Positions 10,991-21,717 of a stretch of DNA of 64,000 nt are shown piece by piece. The stretch is from Pseudomonadota bacterium (GTDB lineage: Bacteria > Pseudomonadota > Gammaproteobacteria > Burkholderiales > Burkholderiaceae_C), in contig JAJZUV010000013.1 of assembly GCA_021848345.1 (NCBI GenBank), positions 28,010 through 92,009 on the forward strand. The letters run 5' to 3'. Position 1 is the stretch's first letter, and the number at the start of each line of letters is the position of its first letter. Position numbers and translations under genes: made by a program. Under the pieces are notes generated by a model. The model was not told the DNA's origin and did not search any database. It was given only the letters and a program-made list of their open reading frames with translations.

Positions 10991-12067
10991 ATGAAGAACG
11001 TCACCCTGCGCCAGCTCCGGGTCTTCGTCGCGGCGGCCCGCCACATGCATTTCGGCAAGGCCGCGCAGGAGCTGCACCTGACGCCGCCGGCCGTGTCCAT
11101 GCACATCCGCGAGCTCGAGCAGCAGGTGGGACTGCCGCTGTTCGAGCGCCACGGCAAGTCGGTCAGCCTGACCCTGACCGCCGAGTACCTGCTGGTCTAC
11201 GCGCGGCGCGTGCTGTCCACGCTGAAGGACGCGGAGGACGCGCTGGCGCGCTTTCGCGGCCTGCAGTCCGGGCGCCTGACCATCGGCATGGTCAGTTCGG
11301 CCAAGTACTTCATGCCGCGCCTGCTGGCCATGTTCCGCGAGGAACATCCCCACATCGAGCTGCGCCTGGTGGTGGCCAACCGCGAACAGCTCGCCGAGCA
11401 GCTGCAGGGCAGCGAGCTGGACCTGGCCATCATGGGCCGCCCGCCGCGCGAGCTGGCCACGCGCGGCGAACCCTTCGCCGCGCACCCGCTGGGCGTGGTG
11501 TGCGCGCCCGACCACCCGCTGATGCGCGGCGAGCGCAAGCCGGCGTCGGCGCTGGCGCAGTTCGGCTTCGTCATCCGCGAGGCCGGCTCCGGCACCCGCA
11601 GCGCGATGGAGGAGTACCTGCGCGAATGGCGCGTGGACCCGCGCATCGACCAGGAACTGGCCAGCAACGAGACCATCAAGCAGATGGTGATGTCGGGCAT
11701 GGGGGTGAGCTTCCTGTCGCTGCACGGCATCGGCCTGGAGCTGCGCAACGGCCTGATCGGCGTGCCCGACATCGAGGGCCTGCCGCTGGTGCGCAGCTGG
11801 CAGGTGGTGCACACCTCCAGCAAGGTGCTGTCGCCGTCGGCCGAGGCGCTGCGCTATTTCGTGCTGGAAAACGGCGAGGCCTACCTGGCACGCGAATTCG
11901 GCGGCCTGCACCCCATGCCGGCCGAGCCCGTCAGCAGCTCGTCGGCGCAGGCCGCGGCCGCCGAGCGCCTCAGGCGGGCGGCGCGTCAGACTCCGCCAGC
12001 CCCGCCAGTGCGGCCAGCAAAGCCAGCGGCGCCGTCTCGGCGCGCAGGGTCCGCGACCCGAGGCTGA
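10991..12067 (+). CDS. cbbR: LysR-type Calvin-cycle regulator CbbR
   Basis: A 358-residue LysR-family activator. The N-terminal winged helix-turn-helix is MKNVTLRQLRVFVAAARHMHFGKAAQELHL-like, ending with PAVSMHIRELE near residue 45. The periplasmic-binding-protein-like effector domain begins about residue 85 (GRLTIGMVSSAKYFMP), the pattern of CbbR rather than of other LysR subgroups. The start at ATG 10991 has AGGA seven bases upstream, and a TTG at 10967 is less likely. CbbR senses metabolites such as RuBP or NADPH and activates cbb operons, and the gene is divergent from fbp as usual. The last 40 or so residues are an Ala/Pro/Arg-rich tail, part of which is read antisense through the end of rsmE. 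Confidence 0.92.
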   Translation: MKNVTLRQLRVFVAAARHMHFGKAAQELHLTPPAVSMHIRELEQQVGLPLFERHGKSVSLTLTAEYLLVYARRVLSTLKDAEDALARFRGLQSGRLTIGMVSSAKYFMPRLLAMFREEHPHIELRLVVANREQLAEQLQGSELDLAIMGRPPRELATRGEPFAAHPLGVVCAPDHPLMRGERKPASALAQFGFVIREAGSGTRSAMEEYLREWRVDPRIDQELASNETIKQMVMSGMGVSFLSLHGIGLELRNGLIGVPDIEGLPLVRSWQVVHTSSKVLSPSAEALRYFVLENGEAYLAREFGGLHPMPAEPVSSSSAQAAAAERLRRAARQTPPAPPVRPAKPAAPSRRAGSATRG

Positions 12068-12719
12068 CGGGCTCGAATCCGGCGCGCAGCGCGGCGTCGA
12101 TCTCGGCCTCGTCCAGGCCGCCCTCCGGGCCGCTCAACGCCAGCACCGGCTGCCCCGGGCGCAGCGCGGCGGCCCAGCGCGCCACGGGCCGCGCCGCCGC
12201 GGCGTCGCCGCGCGGAGCCGCCAGCAGGCAGCGCGCCTGGCCCGCCGGCGCCGGCAGCGCGCGCAGCCAGGCCTGCAGGCCGGCCACCTCGCGCAGCTCC
12301 GGCACGCGGTTGCGTCCGCACTGCTCGCAGGCGGCGATGGCCACGCCGCGCCAGTGCGCCAGGCGGCGCTGGGCGCGCTCGCCCTCCAGACGCAGCACGC
12401 CGCGCGCGCACATCAGCGGCGCCACCGCGCGCGCCCCCAGTTCGGTGGCCTTCTCCACCAGCCAGTCCATGCGTTCATTGGCCGGCATGCCCACGGCCAG
12501 CTCGACCTGGCGCCCGAGCTCGCGCTCCACCGGGTCGAAGTCCAGCAGTTCCAGGCGATCCCCCGGCAGCAGACGCGCGCGCCACTGGCCGCCCTCGCCG
12601 TCGAAGGCGGCCACCTCGTCGCCTTCGCGCAGACGCAGCGCGCGCACGTGGCGGCAGGCCTGCGCGCTCAGGTCCACGCTGGCGCCCGACAGCGGCGCCG
12701 GCAGGAACAGCCGATGCAT
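11970..12719 (-). CDS. rsmE: 16S rRNA (uracil-1498-N3)-methyltransferase RsmE
   Basis: A 249-residue SPOUT-class methyltransferase that modifies U1498 in the decoding region of 16S rRNA with S-adenosylmethionine. The start MHRLFLPAPLSG, the PUA-like N-terminal part with CRHVRALRLREGD, the central VEKATELGA and the SAM-binding knot segment LALSGPEGGLDEAEI followed by VSLGSRTLRAETA are all diagnostic. The start codon at 12719 is set by this N-terminus. Its 3' end overlaps the end of cbbR on the other strand by 98 bp. It lies 23 bp after tal and is the last gene of a glnE-tal-rsmE group. Confidence 0.93.
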   Translation of the reverse strand: MHRLFLPAPLSGASVDLSAQACRHVRALRLREGDEVAAFDGEGGQWRARLLPGDRLELLDFDPVERELGRQVELAVGMPANERMDWLVEKATELGARAVAPLMCARGVLRLEGERAQRRLAHWRGVAIAACEQCGRNRVPELREVAGLQAWLRALPAPAGQARCLLAAPRGDAAAARPVARWAAALRPGQPVLALSGPEGGLDEAEIDAALRAGFEPVSLGSRTLRAETAPLALLAALAGLAESDAPPA

Positions 12720-12742
12720 GAGCGGACTCCCGCGAGCGCGCC

Positions 12743-13687
12743 TCAGGCGCGCAGCAGATCGAGCAGCGCGTGGGTATCGGCGCTGAACGCGGCGATGCCC
12801 TCGTCCAGCTTGGCGCGCCAGAGGTCGTCGGCGGCCAGCGCGCTGGCGAATTCGGCGCGCCCCACGGCGAGCTCGGCCTGGTCCTCCGCCGACCCGGCCT
12901 GGGCCGGATCGAGACGCCGCGGCAGCGCCTGCGAGGACGCGGCCAGCTCGCCCAGCAGCGCCGGCGAGATGGTCAGCAGGTCGCAGCCGCACAGCGCGGC
13001 GATCTGCGAGGTCTGGCGAAAGCTCGCGCCCATCACTTCGGTGGCCACGCCGCGCGCCTTGTAGAAGCGCCAGATGCGCAACAGCGCGCGCACTCCGGGG
13101 TCGGCGTCGCCCTCGTGCGCCGCCGCGTCCCAGGCGTCGCCGGCCTGCTGGCGCGCCCAGTCGGTGATGCGTCCGACGAAGGGCGAGATCAGTTGCACCC
13201 CGGCCGCCGCGCAGGCGCGCGCCTGCATGAAACTGAACAGCAGGGTCATGTTGCAGGCGATGCCGTCGTCGCGCAGGCGCCGCGCCGCCTCGATGCCCTC
13301 CCAGGTCGTGGCCAGCTTGATCAGCACGCGCTGGCGCGGCACGCCGGCGGCCTCGTACAGCGCGATCACCTCGCGCGCGCGGTGCAGGCTGGCGTCGGTG
13401 TCGTGGGACAGCCGGGCATCGATCTCGGTGGACACGCGTCCCGGCACGCGCTCGAGGATCTCGCGTCCGAAACGCACCAGCAGCCGGTCCATCGCCTGCT
13501 CGGGCGCGCGCGCCGCGCGCACCTCGGGATCGCGCAGCAAGGGCGCGTACTCCGGCAGGCGCACCGCGCGCAGCACCAGGCTCGGGTTGGTGGTGGCCTC
13601 CGCCGCGCCCAGCTCGGGCAGACGAAGGTACTCGGCGGTATCGGCCACCACGCGGGTGTGGCGCATCAGATCGTGCAGGGAACTCAT
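12743..13687 (-). CDS. tal: Transaldolase
   Basis: A 314-residue class I aldolase-type transaldolase that moves a dihydroxyacetone unit between sugar phosphates in the pentose phosphate pathway. Visible motifs are VVADT with the conserved aspartate at residue 16, ATTNPSLVLRA with N34, STEIDARLS with E88, and the Schiff-base lysine K124 in VLIKLATTWEG. The length is near the 317 residues of TalB. The usual QDATTNPS motif reads AEATTNPS here, a conservative D to E change. It lies 48 bp after glnE. Since transaldolase is not needed for the Calvin cycle itself, its nearness to the cbb genes may be chance. Confidence 0.93.
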   Translation of the reverse strand: MSSLHDLMRHTRVVADTAEYLRLPELGAAEATTNPSLVLRAVRLPEYAPLLRDPEVRAARAPEQAMDRLLVRFGREILERVPGRVSTEIDARLSHDTDASLHRAREVIALYEAAGVPRQRVLIKLATTWEGIEAARRLRDDGIACNMTLLFSFMQARACAAAGVQLISPFVGRITDWARQQAGDAWDAAAHEGDADPGVRALLRIWRFYKARGVATEVMGASFRQTSQIAALCGCDLLTISPALLGELAASSQALPRRLDPAQAGSAEDQAELAVGRAEFASALAADDLWRAKLDEGIAAFSADTHALLDLLRA

Positions 13688-13735
13688 GCCGCCATGGTAC
13701 TCACGCAAGCCGCCAGGTGGCGCATCCCGCACGCA

Positions 13736-16456
13736 TCACAGCCCGGCGGCCCGTGGCGCGCTCTCGTCGCGCCCGAACACCGCGCGGGTCAGCGCCTGCA
13801 CCGCCGCGCGCTCGCGCGCCACGCGCGCCGGCTCCACCAGCGCGGCCTGTTCGGCGCCGCGCAGGCGCTCGGCATGCTGCAGCCGGCGCAGCCGCCGGTA
13901 GGCCACCGCCGCCAGGCGCCCCACGCGCTGCGGCAGCAGACCGAGCTGCTCGGCCAGGCGCAGCAATGCGATGTTGCCCACGTTGGCCACCAGCTGCGGG
14001 AAGGCGCAGGCATGCTCCAGCACCAGCGCCTGCACCGCGAACTCCACGTCGACCATGCCGCCGGGATCGTGCTTCAGATCGAACAGCACACCCCGGTTGG
14101 GATGTCCCTCGGCCACGCGCCGGCGCATCGCCGCCACCTCCGCGCGCAGCGCGGCGCCGTCGCGCGGCGTGCCCAGTACCTGGGCCCGGATGGCCTCGAA
14201 ACGCGCCCCGAGCCGCGCGTCGCCGGCGCAAAAGCGCGCCCGGGTCAGCGCCTGGTGCTCCCAGGTCCACGCCGTGTTGCCGCCGCGCCCGAGCTGGTAC
14301 TCCTCGAAGGCATCGAGCGACGTGACCAGCAGCCCGGCGTTGCCGTTCGGGCGCAGCCGGGTGTCGATGTCGAACAGGCCGCCGGCCGGGGTGGACGCGG
14401 TCAGCCACCACACCAGCTTGCGCGCCAGCGCCCCGTAGCGCTCGGGGGCCTCGGGCGCCTCGTCGTCGTACAGGAACACCACGTCCAGATCGGCGCCGTA
14501 GCCCAGTTCCTTGCCGCCCAGCTTGCCGTAGGCGACGACCGCGAAGGCCGGCTGCTCGCGGTGCCTGCGCGGCAGGTCGTCCCAGGCCCAGGCCAGCGCG
14601 CGGTCGATCACCGCATCGGCAAGCTCGGACAGCTCGTCGGCGACCTGCTCGACGTGCAGGCGTCCGCCCAGGTCGCGCACCAGGATGCGGAACAGCTCGG
14701 CGTGGAAGGCGCGGCGCAGCACGTCCAGGCCCTCGCCCGCGTCCCAGCTGCCGCGCTGCAGCGCGCGTGCGCGCTGGCGTTCGCATTCGTCGCGGCAGGT
14801 CCGGGCGGAAAATCGCTCGATGGCCGGCACGATCAGCTCGTCCACCACCATGGGATTGCGCTTGACGTAGTCGGCAGCCCAGCTGGAAGCGCCCAGCAGG
14901 CCCACCAGGCGCGCCAGTGCCTGCGCCTGTTCGGCGAAAAAGGCCAGGTAGGTCTCGCGTCGGCAGATCGCCTCCAGCACGTCCACCAGGCGCGCCAGCA
15001 CGAGATCGGGCTGCGCCTGCTGCGAGGCGATGCCGATGCCCCGCTCGATCACCCGCAGCATGCGCGTGCGCCCCACGTCGCTGAGCGCGGCGTAGCGTGC
15101 CGACTGCGCCAGCGCGCGCAGGCGCCCGGCGGACTGGCCGCCGTCGATGCCGGCGGCCGTCAGCAGGTGCTGCAGCGCCTCGATGCTGTCGGCCGGTTTG
15201 CGGCAGCCCACGCAACGCGGCTGCGAGGAGTGCAGCAGCGCGTCGAACTCGCCCGCCACGTATTCGCGCACGGCATCGAGCTCGCGCAACAGGGAACACA
15301 CCGGACGCGTCGAGGCCCGCAGCATGCGGCAGGCCTGGGCGATGCGCTCCAGGTCGCCGTCCTCGGCCGGCAGGCAGTGGGTCTGGGCGTCGTCCAGGTA
15401 CTGGATGCGGTGCTCCAGGCGGCGCAGGAATTCGTAGCTCTGCGCCAGGCGCTGCGCCTGCTCGGGCTGCAGCAACCCGGCCTCGGCCAGGCGCTCCAGC
15501 GAGCGCAGGGTGTTGCGGTCGCGGATCTGCGGCATGCGCCCGCCGCGCACGATCTGCAACAGTTGCACGATGAACTCGATCTCGCGGATGCCCCCGCGTC
15601 CGAGCTTGAGGTCGTTGGCGCGCTCCGGGCGCGCGCTGGCGCGCCGCGCCGCTTCCTGGCGGATCTGGCGATGCACGCCGCGCAGCGCTTCGAGCATGGC
15701 GAAGTCCAGGTAGCGGCGCCACACGAAGGGCTCCACCACCGCGTCCAGCGCCGCCTGCTGGGTCTGCGCCGCGTCCTGCGCCGACACGACGCGGCTCTTC
15801 AGCCAGGCGAAGCGCTCCCATTCGCGCCCCTGCACCTGGAAGTATTCCTCCAGCATGGCCAGGCTGACCACCGGCGGGCCGCTGTCGCCGTTGGGGCGCA
15901 GCCGCGTGTCGACGCGGAACACGAAACCGTCGGCGGTGAGGTCGGACAGCAGCGGCACCATGCGCCGCACCACCTGCGCGAAATAATCGAAATTCGACAG
16001 CGGATGCGCGCCGTCGGTATGCCCGTCCTGGTCGAACACGAACACCAGGTCGATGTCCGACGACACGTTGAGCTCGTCGCCGCCGAGCTTGCCCATGCCC
16101 GCCACCATGAGCTGCGCGGCGCTGCCGTCGCCGGCCCGGGGCACTCCGTGGCGCTCGCGCAGCTCGGCCTCGGCATGCTCCAGCGCCGCCGCGATGGCGC
16201 TCTCGGCCATGCAGCCGATGCCATGGCACACCTGGGTCAGCGGCGCCTCGTGCAGCACGTCGCATTCCATCAGGCGCAGCATCAGCGCATTGCGCACCCG
16301 TCGCAACGCGCAGGCCAGGCCGGACGCGGCCTGCACCTGTTGCACCGCGGCATCGATGGCGTTCCGGTCGGGGATGCCGACGCCCCACAGGGCGTGGATA
16401 TCGTCGAACCGTCCGGCGTGCCGGCGGTAGTAGCGGGAAAACGCGTCGAGTTGCAT
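13736..16456 (-). CDS. glnE: Glutamine synthetase adenylyltransferase/deadenylase
   Basis: A 906-residue bifunctional enzyme that attaches AMP to glutamine synthetase to lower its activity and removes it under nitrogen limitation, directed by PII proteins. Both nucleotidyltransferase domains are visible: GGDELNVSSDID at residues 125-136 in the N-terminal deadenylase half, and GGKELGYGADLD near residue 650 in the C-terminal adenylylating half, each with its acidic metal ligands. Each half also repeats RLRPNG and is followed by helical PII-response regions. The protein is slightly shorter than the E. coli enzyme (946). It is divergent from yhdP. Together with glnK and amtB at 36520-38276 the window carries several parts of nitrogen control. 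Confidence 0.95.
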   Translation of the reverse strand: MQLDAFSRYYRRHAGRFDDIHALWGVGIPDRNAIDAAVQQVQAASGLACALRRVRNALMLRLMECDVLHEAPLTQVCHGIGCMAESAIAAALEHAEAELRERHGVPRAGDGSAAQLMVAGMGKLGGDELNVSSDIDLVFVFDQDGHTDGAHPLSNFDYFAQVVRRMVPLLSDLTADGFVFRVDTRLRPNGDSGPPVVSLAMLEEYFQVQGREWERFAWLKSRVVSAQDAAQTQQAALDAVVEPFVWRRYLDFAMLEALRGVHRQIRQEAARRASARPERANDLKLGRGGIREIEFIVQLLQIVRGGRMPQIRDRNTLRSLERLAEAGLLQPEQAQRLAQSYEFLRRLEHRIQYLDDAQTHCLPAEDGDLERIAQACRMLRASTRPVCSLLRELDAVREYVAGEFDALLHSSQPRCVGCRKPADSIEALQHLLTAAGIDGGQSAGRLRALAQSARYAALSDVGRTRMLRVIERGIGIASQQAQPDLVLARLVDVLEAICRRETYLAFFAEQAQALARLVGLLGASSWAADYVKRNPMVVDELIVPAIERFSARTCRDECERQRARALQRGSWDAGEGLDVLRRAFHAELFRILVRDLGGRLHVEQVADELSELADAVIDRALAWAWDDLPRRHREQPAFAVVAYGKLGGKELGYGADLDVVFLYDDEAPEAPERYGALARKLVWWLTASTPAGGLFDIDTRLRPNGNAGLLVTSLDAFEEYQLGRGGNTAWTWEHQALTRARFCAGDARLGARFEAIRAQVLGTPRDGAALRAEVAAMRRRVAEGHPNRGVLFDLKHDPGGMVDVEFAVQALVLEHACAFPQLVANVGNIALLRLAEQLGLLPQRVGRLAAVAYRRLRRLQHAERLRGAEQAALVEPARVARERAAVQALTRAVFGRDESAPRAAGL

Positions 16457-16667
16457 GCGCTGCGGGTTCCGGACAAGGCCCGGGGAAGCCTGGGTGTTTC
16501 AACGCGCAGCATATTGCAGGCCGGCTTTGCTTGCAGCAGGGCTTCAGGGGATCATCGGGACAAGGCTCCTTGGCTACCATCACGGGAGGGTCGTGGCACC
16601 GCGGCTGCTCGCATCCGCCGCGTAGCGCATCCACGCCCTCGAGACCTCACGCCACCCTGCCTGCTTC

Positions 16668-19600
16668 GTGTCCGCGCTGCACGTCACCGTCAAATTCGCC
16701 ACCCGGCTGCTCGAAGCGGCGATCGGGCTGGTCGTCGTGCTCTACCTGCTGCTCGGCGCCTCGCTGCTGACCCTGCGCTACGCGGTGCTGCCCAACGCGC
16801 AGCGCTTCGTCCCCTGGCTGGAGCAGGAGTCCAGCCAGGCCCTGGGCCTGCCCGTCCACATCGGCTCGGTGCGCAGCCGCTGGCAGGGGCTGCTGCCCAC
16901 GCTGACCATGCGCGACCTGGTGATCGACGATGCCCACGGACACCCCGCGCTGCGTCTGGCCTCGGTGCAGGCTCTGCCCTCCTGGAAAAGCCTGCCGCGC
17001 CTGCAATTGAGTTTCGAGCAACTGGCGATCCGCGGCGCCGACCTGCGCATCACCCGCGAGGACGCCGACCACCTGGACATCGGCGGCATCCCCATCGACC
17101 TGCGCGCCAGCGCCGGCAGCGGTCAGCGCTTCGCCGACTGGCTGTTCTCGCAGGACCAGATCCTGGTGCAGGACAGCACCATCACATGGGTCGACAAGAC
17201 GCGCGACGCCCCGCCGCTTCCATTGCGCGACGTACAGCTGGAATTGCGCAATAGCCTGCTGCATCACCGGGCCGCGCTGCAAGCGGTACCACCTATCGAA
17301 CTCGGCGACCGCCTGCAATTGCGCGCCGACATGCGCCAGCCCCTGTTCGACCGCCACCCCGGCAACCTGGCCGCCTGGCAAGGCACGCTGTGGGCCGACC
17401 TGCCGCGCGTGGACCTGGATGCGCTGGGCCGCTGGGTCGCGCTGCCGGCCCAGCTGTCGGGGGGCGACGGCGCGCTGCGCGCCTGGCTGCAGGTCGGGCG
17501 CGACTACCAGCCGCAGTCCTTCACCGTGGCGGCGGCCCTGGGGTCGATCCACGCCCAGCTCGACCCGGCGCTGCCGCCGCTGCTGTTGCGCGATCTGTCG
17601 GGGCGCCTGAGCTGGCGCCGCCTGTCCCACGGCAGCCAGATCGAGGTCGCCGGCCTGCGCCTGCGCGACGTCGACGGCAACCTGCTGGCGCCCACGCTGC
17701 TGCAATGGCGCCAGCAAAAGCCGCCGGGCGCGCCGGCCCAGGGCAGCCTGAGCGTGGGGGCGCTCGATCTCGGCGAACTCGAGTCGCTGGCGCAGCGCCT
17801 GCCGCTACCGGCCGACTGGCGCGAACGTCTGCTGCAGCTTCGCCCGCGGGGGCGCATCGACAGCGCGAGTCTGAGCTGGAGCGGCGACTGGAACGCGGCG
17901 CGCGCCTTGCCGCAACGCTATGCCCTCCAGGCCAGCTTCAGCCACCTGGGCTGGAACAGCCCGGCCGCGCCGGCCAGCGAGGCGGCGGCCGGGCCGGGCA
18001 AGCCCGCCGCCCAGGCCCCGACGGCCAGCGCGGCGGCGCCCGGCGACGCCGCGGGCGCTGCCCCGCCGCTGCCCGAGCAGCTTCCCGGAATCCAGGGCCT
18101 GGACGGCAGCGTCGACGCCAACCAGGACGGCGGCAACGCCAGGCTGCGCATGCGCGACGGGGCGGTCGCGCTGCCCACGGTGTTCGAGGCGCCCAGCCTG
18201 CCCGTCAGCAGCCTGGACGCGCGCCTGAGCTGGAGTCGAGGCGGCGACGGCCAATGGGACCTGCAGGGCTCGCAGATACGCCTGGTCACGCCCGACGCGG
18301 CCGGCAGCGTCAACCTGCGCTACACCACGCAGGCGTCCGGGCCCGGACTGCTGGACCTGAGCGCGCGCCTGAACCGCGCGCAGCTGCGCGCCGTACCCCA
18401 CTACCTTCCGCTGGGCATCGCAGCGGGCACGCGCGACTACCTGCGCAGCGCCATCGCCGGCGGCAGCGCCGACGACGTGCGCTTCCAGGTGCAGGGGCCG
18501 CTGGCGGATTTCCCCTTCGACAAGCCCGGCAGCGGGCTGTTCCGCATCGACGCGCGCATCCATGGGGGCGTGTTCAGCCCGGCGCCGCGGCGCCTGCTGC
18601 CCAAGGGCCGGCAGGCCGGGCCCGCCGACGTGGCCGCCAACGCGGTCTGGCCGGAATTCCGCGACATCGACGGCAGCTTCAGCTTCACCTCGCGCGGCAT
18701 GTCCGCGCGCGGCGTCAGCGCCCGCATCGGCAAGGCCGTGTTGCAGGGGCTGGAGCTGCAACTTCCCAGCTACGAGCACGGCGTGCTGCAGGCGCAGGCC
18801 CAGGTGCAGTCACCGGCCGCCGAGGCGCTGCGCTACGTGCGCAACTCGCCGCTGGACGCGGCGCTCGGCCACGCGCTCAGCGACGCCACGGCAAGCGGCC
18901 CGCTGCGCCTGCAACTCTCGCTCAGCGTCCCGCTGGATCACCCCGATGCGGCCCGCGTGAAGGGGCATCTGCAGCTGCTCGGCGACCAGGTGCGCTACCT
19001 GCCCGAGCTGCCCGCGGTGAACGGCGTGCGCGGCCAGGTGGACTTCAGCGAAGGCGGCTTCAGCATGCAGTTGCAGGGGGCGGATTTCGCCGGCGGCGCG
19101 TTGCGGGTGCACGGCGGACAGTCCCCGGGCGGAGCGCTGCGCATCGACGCCGAGGGGCGGGTCGACGCGGCCGCGCTGCGCGCCGCGCCGGAGTTGCGCG
19201 CCTGGGCGCCGTTGCTGCGCCATCTGCGCGGCAGCACGCCCTTCTCGTTGCGCGTGGACGCGGCTCCCGGCCAGGCCACGCCGCGCCTGCAACTGAGCAG
19301 TTCCCTGGCGGGCATGGCCATCGACCTGCCGCCGCCGCTGGGCAAGCCGGCGCAGACCGAGCAGGCGCTGCGCGTGGTGCGCGCCGGCGGCAACGGCGAC
19401 GGCGCGCAGCAGTGGTCGCTGGACCTCGACGGCGACCTGCGCGCGAGCGGCCTGCTGCAGCCCGCCGGCGCCGGCGCGCCGGCGAGCTGGCGCGGGCTCA
19501 GCGTGGCGGTGGGGCCGGCGGCGTTGCCTTCGCCGGGCGTGGGCATGCACGCCAACGTGGACCTTCCGGTCCTCGACGTCGACGCCTGGTCGCGCGCGCT

Positions 19601-20825
19601 CGCCAGCGGCACGTCGGCGGACTCCCCGGCGAGCGCGAGCGCGGGCACGGCCGCCGGCACGTCGCGCAAGTCGGGCGCGGCGACGTCGGTCCCGAATTCG
19701 TGGATGCCCACCGCGTTGGCGATGCGCGTGTCCCGGCTCACCCTGGACGGGCGCGTGTTCGACGACGTGGTGCTGGGCGCCACCCGCAGCGGTTCGCTGT
19801 GGCAGGCCAATCTGCGCAGCAACCAGCTCGACGGCGCGGTGAACTGGCGCATGGGCGCCGGCGACTCGCCGGGCAGCGTGAGCGCGCGCCTGACCCACCT
19901 GCACCTGCCCAAGAGCTCCGACACCGACGTCGAGCACCTGCTCGACGATCGCCCGCGCAGCCTGCCCGCGATCGACCTGCAGGCCAGCGACGTCGACATC
20001 CACGGCCACCACTTCGACTCCCTGCGCCTGCAGGCCGTCAACCGGGGGCGCGGAAACGCTCGCCAGTGGCTGCTCAACGACGTGCGCCTGAGCTCCCCCG
20101 ACGCCGTGCTCACGGCCAGCGGCGACTGGGTCCCGACCACGCGCGCCGCCGGCGCCCCGCATCGCATGTCCCTGGGCTTCCGGCTCGACGTGCTGGATGC
20201 CGGCTCGCTGCTCGCTCGCCTGGACAAGCCCGGACTCCTCAAGGGCGGCAAGGGCACGCTGCAGGGTACGCTGAGCTGGCTGGGCTCGCCGCTGTCGCTG
20301 GACTACCCCAGCCTATCCGGACAATTCAGCCTGGCGCTGGGCCAGGGGCAGTTCCTGAAGGCCGACCAGGGCATCTCCAAGCTGCTCGGGGTGCTCAGCC
20401 TGCAGAGCCTGCCGCGGCGCCTGACGCTGAACTTCAGCGACCTGTTCTCCAGCGGCTTCGCCTTCGACAAGGTCACCGCCGACGTGCAATTGCTCGACGG
20501 CGTCGCCACCACGAAGGATTTCAAGATGAGCGGGCTGACCGCCACCGTGTTCATCGACGGTTCGGCCGATCTGGCGCACGAAACCCAGGATCTGTACGTG
20601 GTCGTGGTCCCGGACATCAATGCAGGATCGGCTTCGCTGGCCTATGCTTTGATCAACCCGGCCATCGGGCTGGGCACGTTCATCGCGCAGCTGATCGCGC
20701 GCGAGCCGCTGATGAAGGCCTTGACCTACGGCTACCGCATCACCGGAACCTGGGCGAAGCCCGAGGTGACCCCGCAGCGGGACTCGCATCCGCCCGCCGC
20801 GGGCGCGTCGTCGCCGCGCGACTGA
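16668..20825 (+). CDS. yhdP: YhdP-family AsmA-like envelope lipid transport protein
   Basis: A 1385-residue protein of the TIGR02099/YhdP family. One membrane anchor lies at about residues 14-40, followed by a very long periplasmic part rich in beta strands, which in this family forms a groove bridging inner and outer membranes for phospholipid movement. The C-terminal AsmA-like domain (about residues 1200-1360, with SGLTATVFIDGSADLAHETQDL) is the most conserved piece. Low-complexity Ala/Pro/Ser inserts lie near residues 431-471 and 978-1008 and probably form flexible loops. The start is GTG at 16668. An identical role to E. coli YhdP is inferred from family. Confidence 0.88.
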   Translation: MSALHVTVKFATRLLEAAIGLVVVLYLLLGASLLTLRYAVLPNAQRFVPWLEQESSQALGLPVHIGSVRSRWQGLLPTLTMRDLVIDDAHGHPALRLASVQALPSWKSLPRLQLSFEQLAIRGADLRITREDADHLDIGGIPIDLRASAGSGQRFADWLFSQDQILVQDSTITWVDKTRDAPPLPLRDVQLELRNSLLHHRAALQAVPPIELGDRLQLRADMRQPLFDRHPGNLAAWQGTLWADLPRVDLDALGRWVALPAQLSGGDGALRAWLQVGRDYQPQSFTVAAALGSIHAQLDPALPPLLLRDLSGRLSWRRLSHGSQIEVAGLRLRDVDGNLLAPTLLQWRQQKPPGAPAQGSLSVGALDLGELESLAQRLPLPADWRERLLQLRPRGRIDSASLSWSGDWNAARALPQRYALQASFSHLGWNSPAAPASEAAAGPGKPAAQAPTASAAAPGDAAGAAPPLPEQLPGIQGLDGSVDANQDGGNARLRMRDGAVALPTVFEAPSLPVSSLDARLSWSRGGDGQWDLQGSQIRLVTPDAAGSVNLRYTTQASGPGLLDLSARLNRAQLRAVPHYLPLGIAAGTRDYLRSAIAGGSADDVRFQVQGPLADFPFDKPGSGLFRIDARIHGGVFSPAPRRLLPKGRQAGPADVAANAVWPEFRDIDGSFSFTSRGMSARGVSARIGKAVLQGLELQLPSYEHGVLQAQAQVQSPAAEALRYVRNSPLDAALGHALSDATASGPLRLQLSLSVPLDHPDAARVKGHLQLLGDQVRYLPELPAVNGVRGQVDFSEGGFSMQLQGADFAGGALRVHGGQSPGGALRIDAEGRVDAAALRAAPELRAWAPLLRHLRGSTPFSLRVDAAPGQATPRLQLSSSLAGMAIDLPPPLGKPAQTEQALRVVRAGGNGDGAQQWSLDLDGDLRASGLLQPAGAGAPASWRGLSVAVGPAALPSPGVGMHANVDLPVLDVDAWSRALASGTSADSPASASAGTAAGTSRKSGAATSVPNSWMPTALAMRVSRLTLDGRVFDDVVLGATRSGSLWQANLRSNQLDGAVNWRMGAGDSPGSVSARLTHLHLPKSSDTDVEHLLDDRPRSLPAIDLQASDVDIHGHHFDSLRLQAVNRGRGNARQWLLNDVRLSSPDAVLTASGDWVPTTRAAGAPHRMSLGFRLDVLDAGSLLARLDKPGLLKGGKGTLQGTLSWLGSPLSLDYPSLSGQFSLALGQGQFLKADQGISKLLGVLSLQSLPRRLTLNFSDLFSSGFAFDKVTADVQLLDGVATTKDFKMSGLTATVFIDGSADLAHETQDLYVVVVPDINAGSASLAYALINPAIGLGTFIAQLIAREPLMKALTYGYRITGTWAKPEVTPQRDSHPPAAGASSPRD

Positions 20826-20866
20826 ACGATTCCCGCCCGCGAACCGCCCCCTCCTGGAGTTTGTCC

Positions 20867-21673
<807 letters not shown>

Positions 21674-21682
21674 GACGCGCCA

Positions 21683-21701
21683 CGGGGCCGGCCAGGCCCC
21701 G
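21683..21701. terminator. Stem-loop between two convergent genes
   Basis: CGGGGCC-GGCCA-GGCCCCG gives a 7-bp perfect GC stem with a five-base loop in the 44-bp gap between the amidase gene and the OmpA-like gene, which converge here. There is no T-run on either side, so it may slow or block polymerase only partly. Confidence 0.45.
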
Positions 21702-21717
21702 CGCGGCGCCTGGCGAT

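Noticed and set aside
12770..17254. A 1494-codon plus-strand frame across tal and glnE
   Set aside because: It is antisense to two certain genes and shows no domain.
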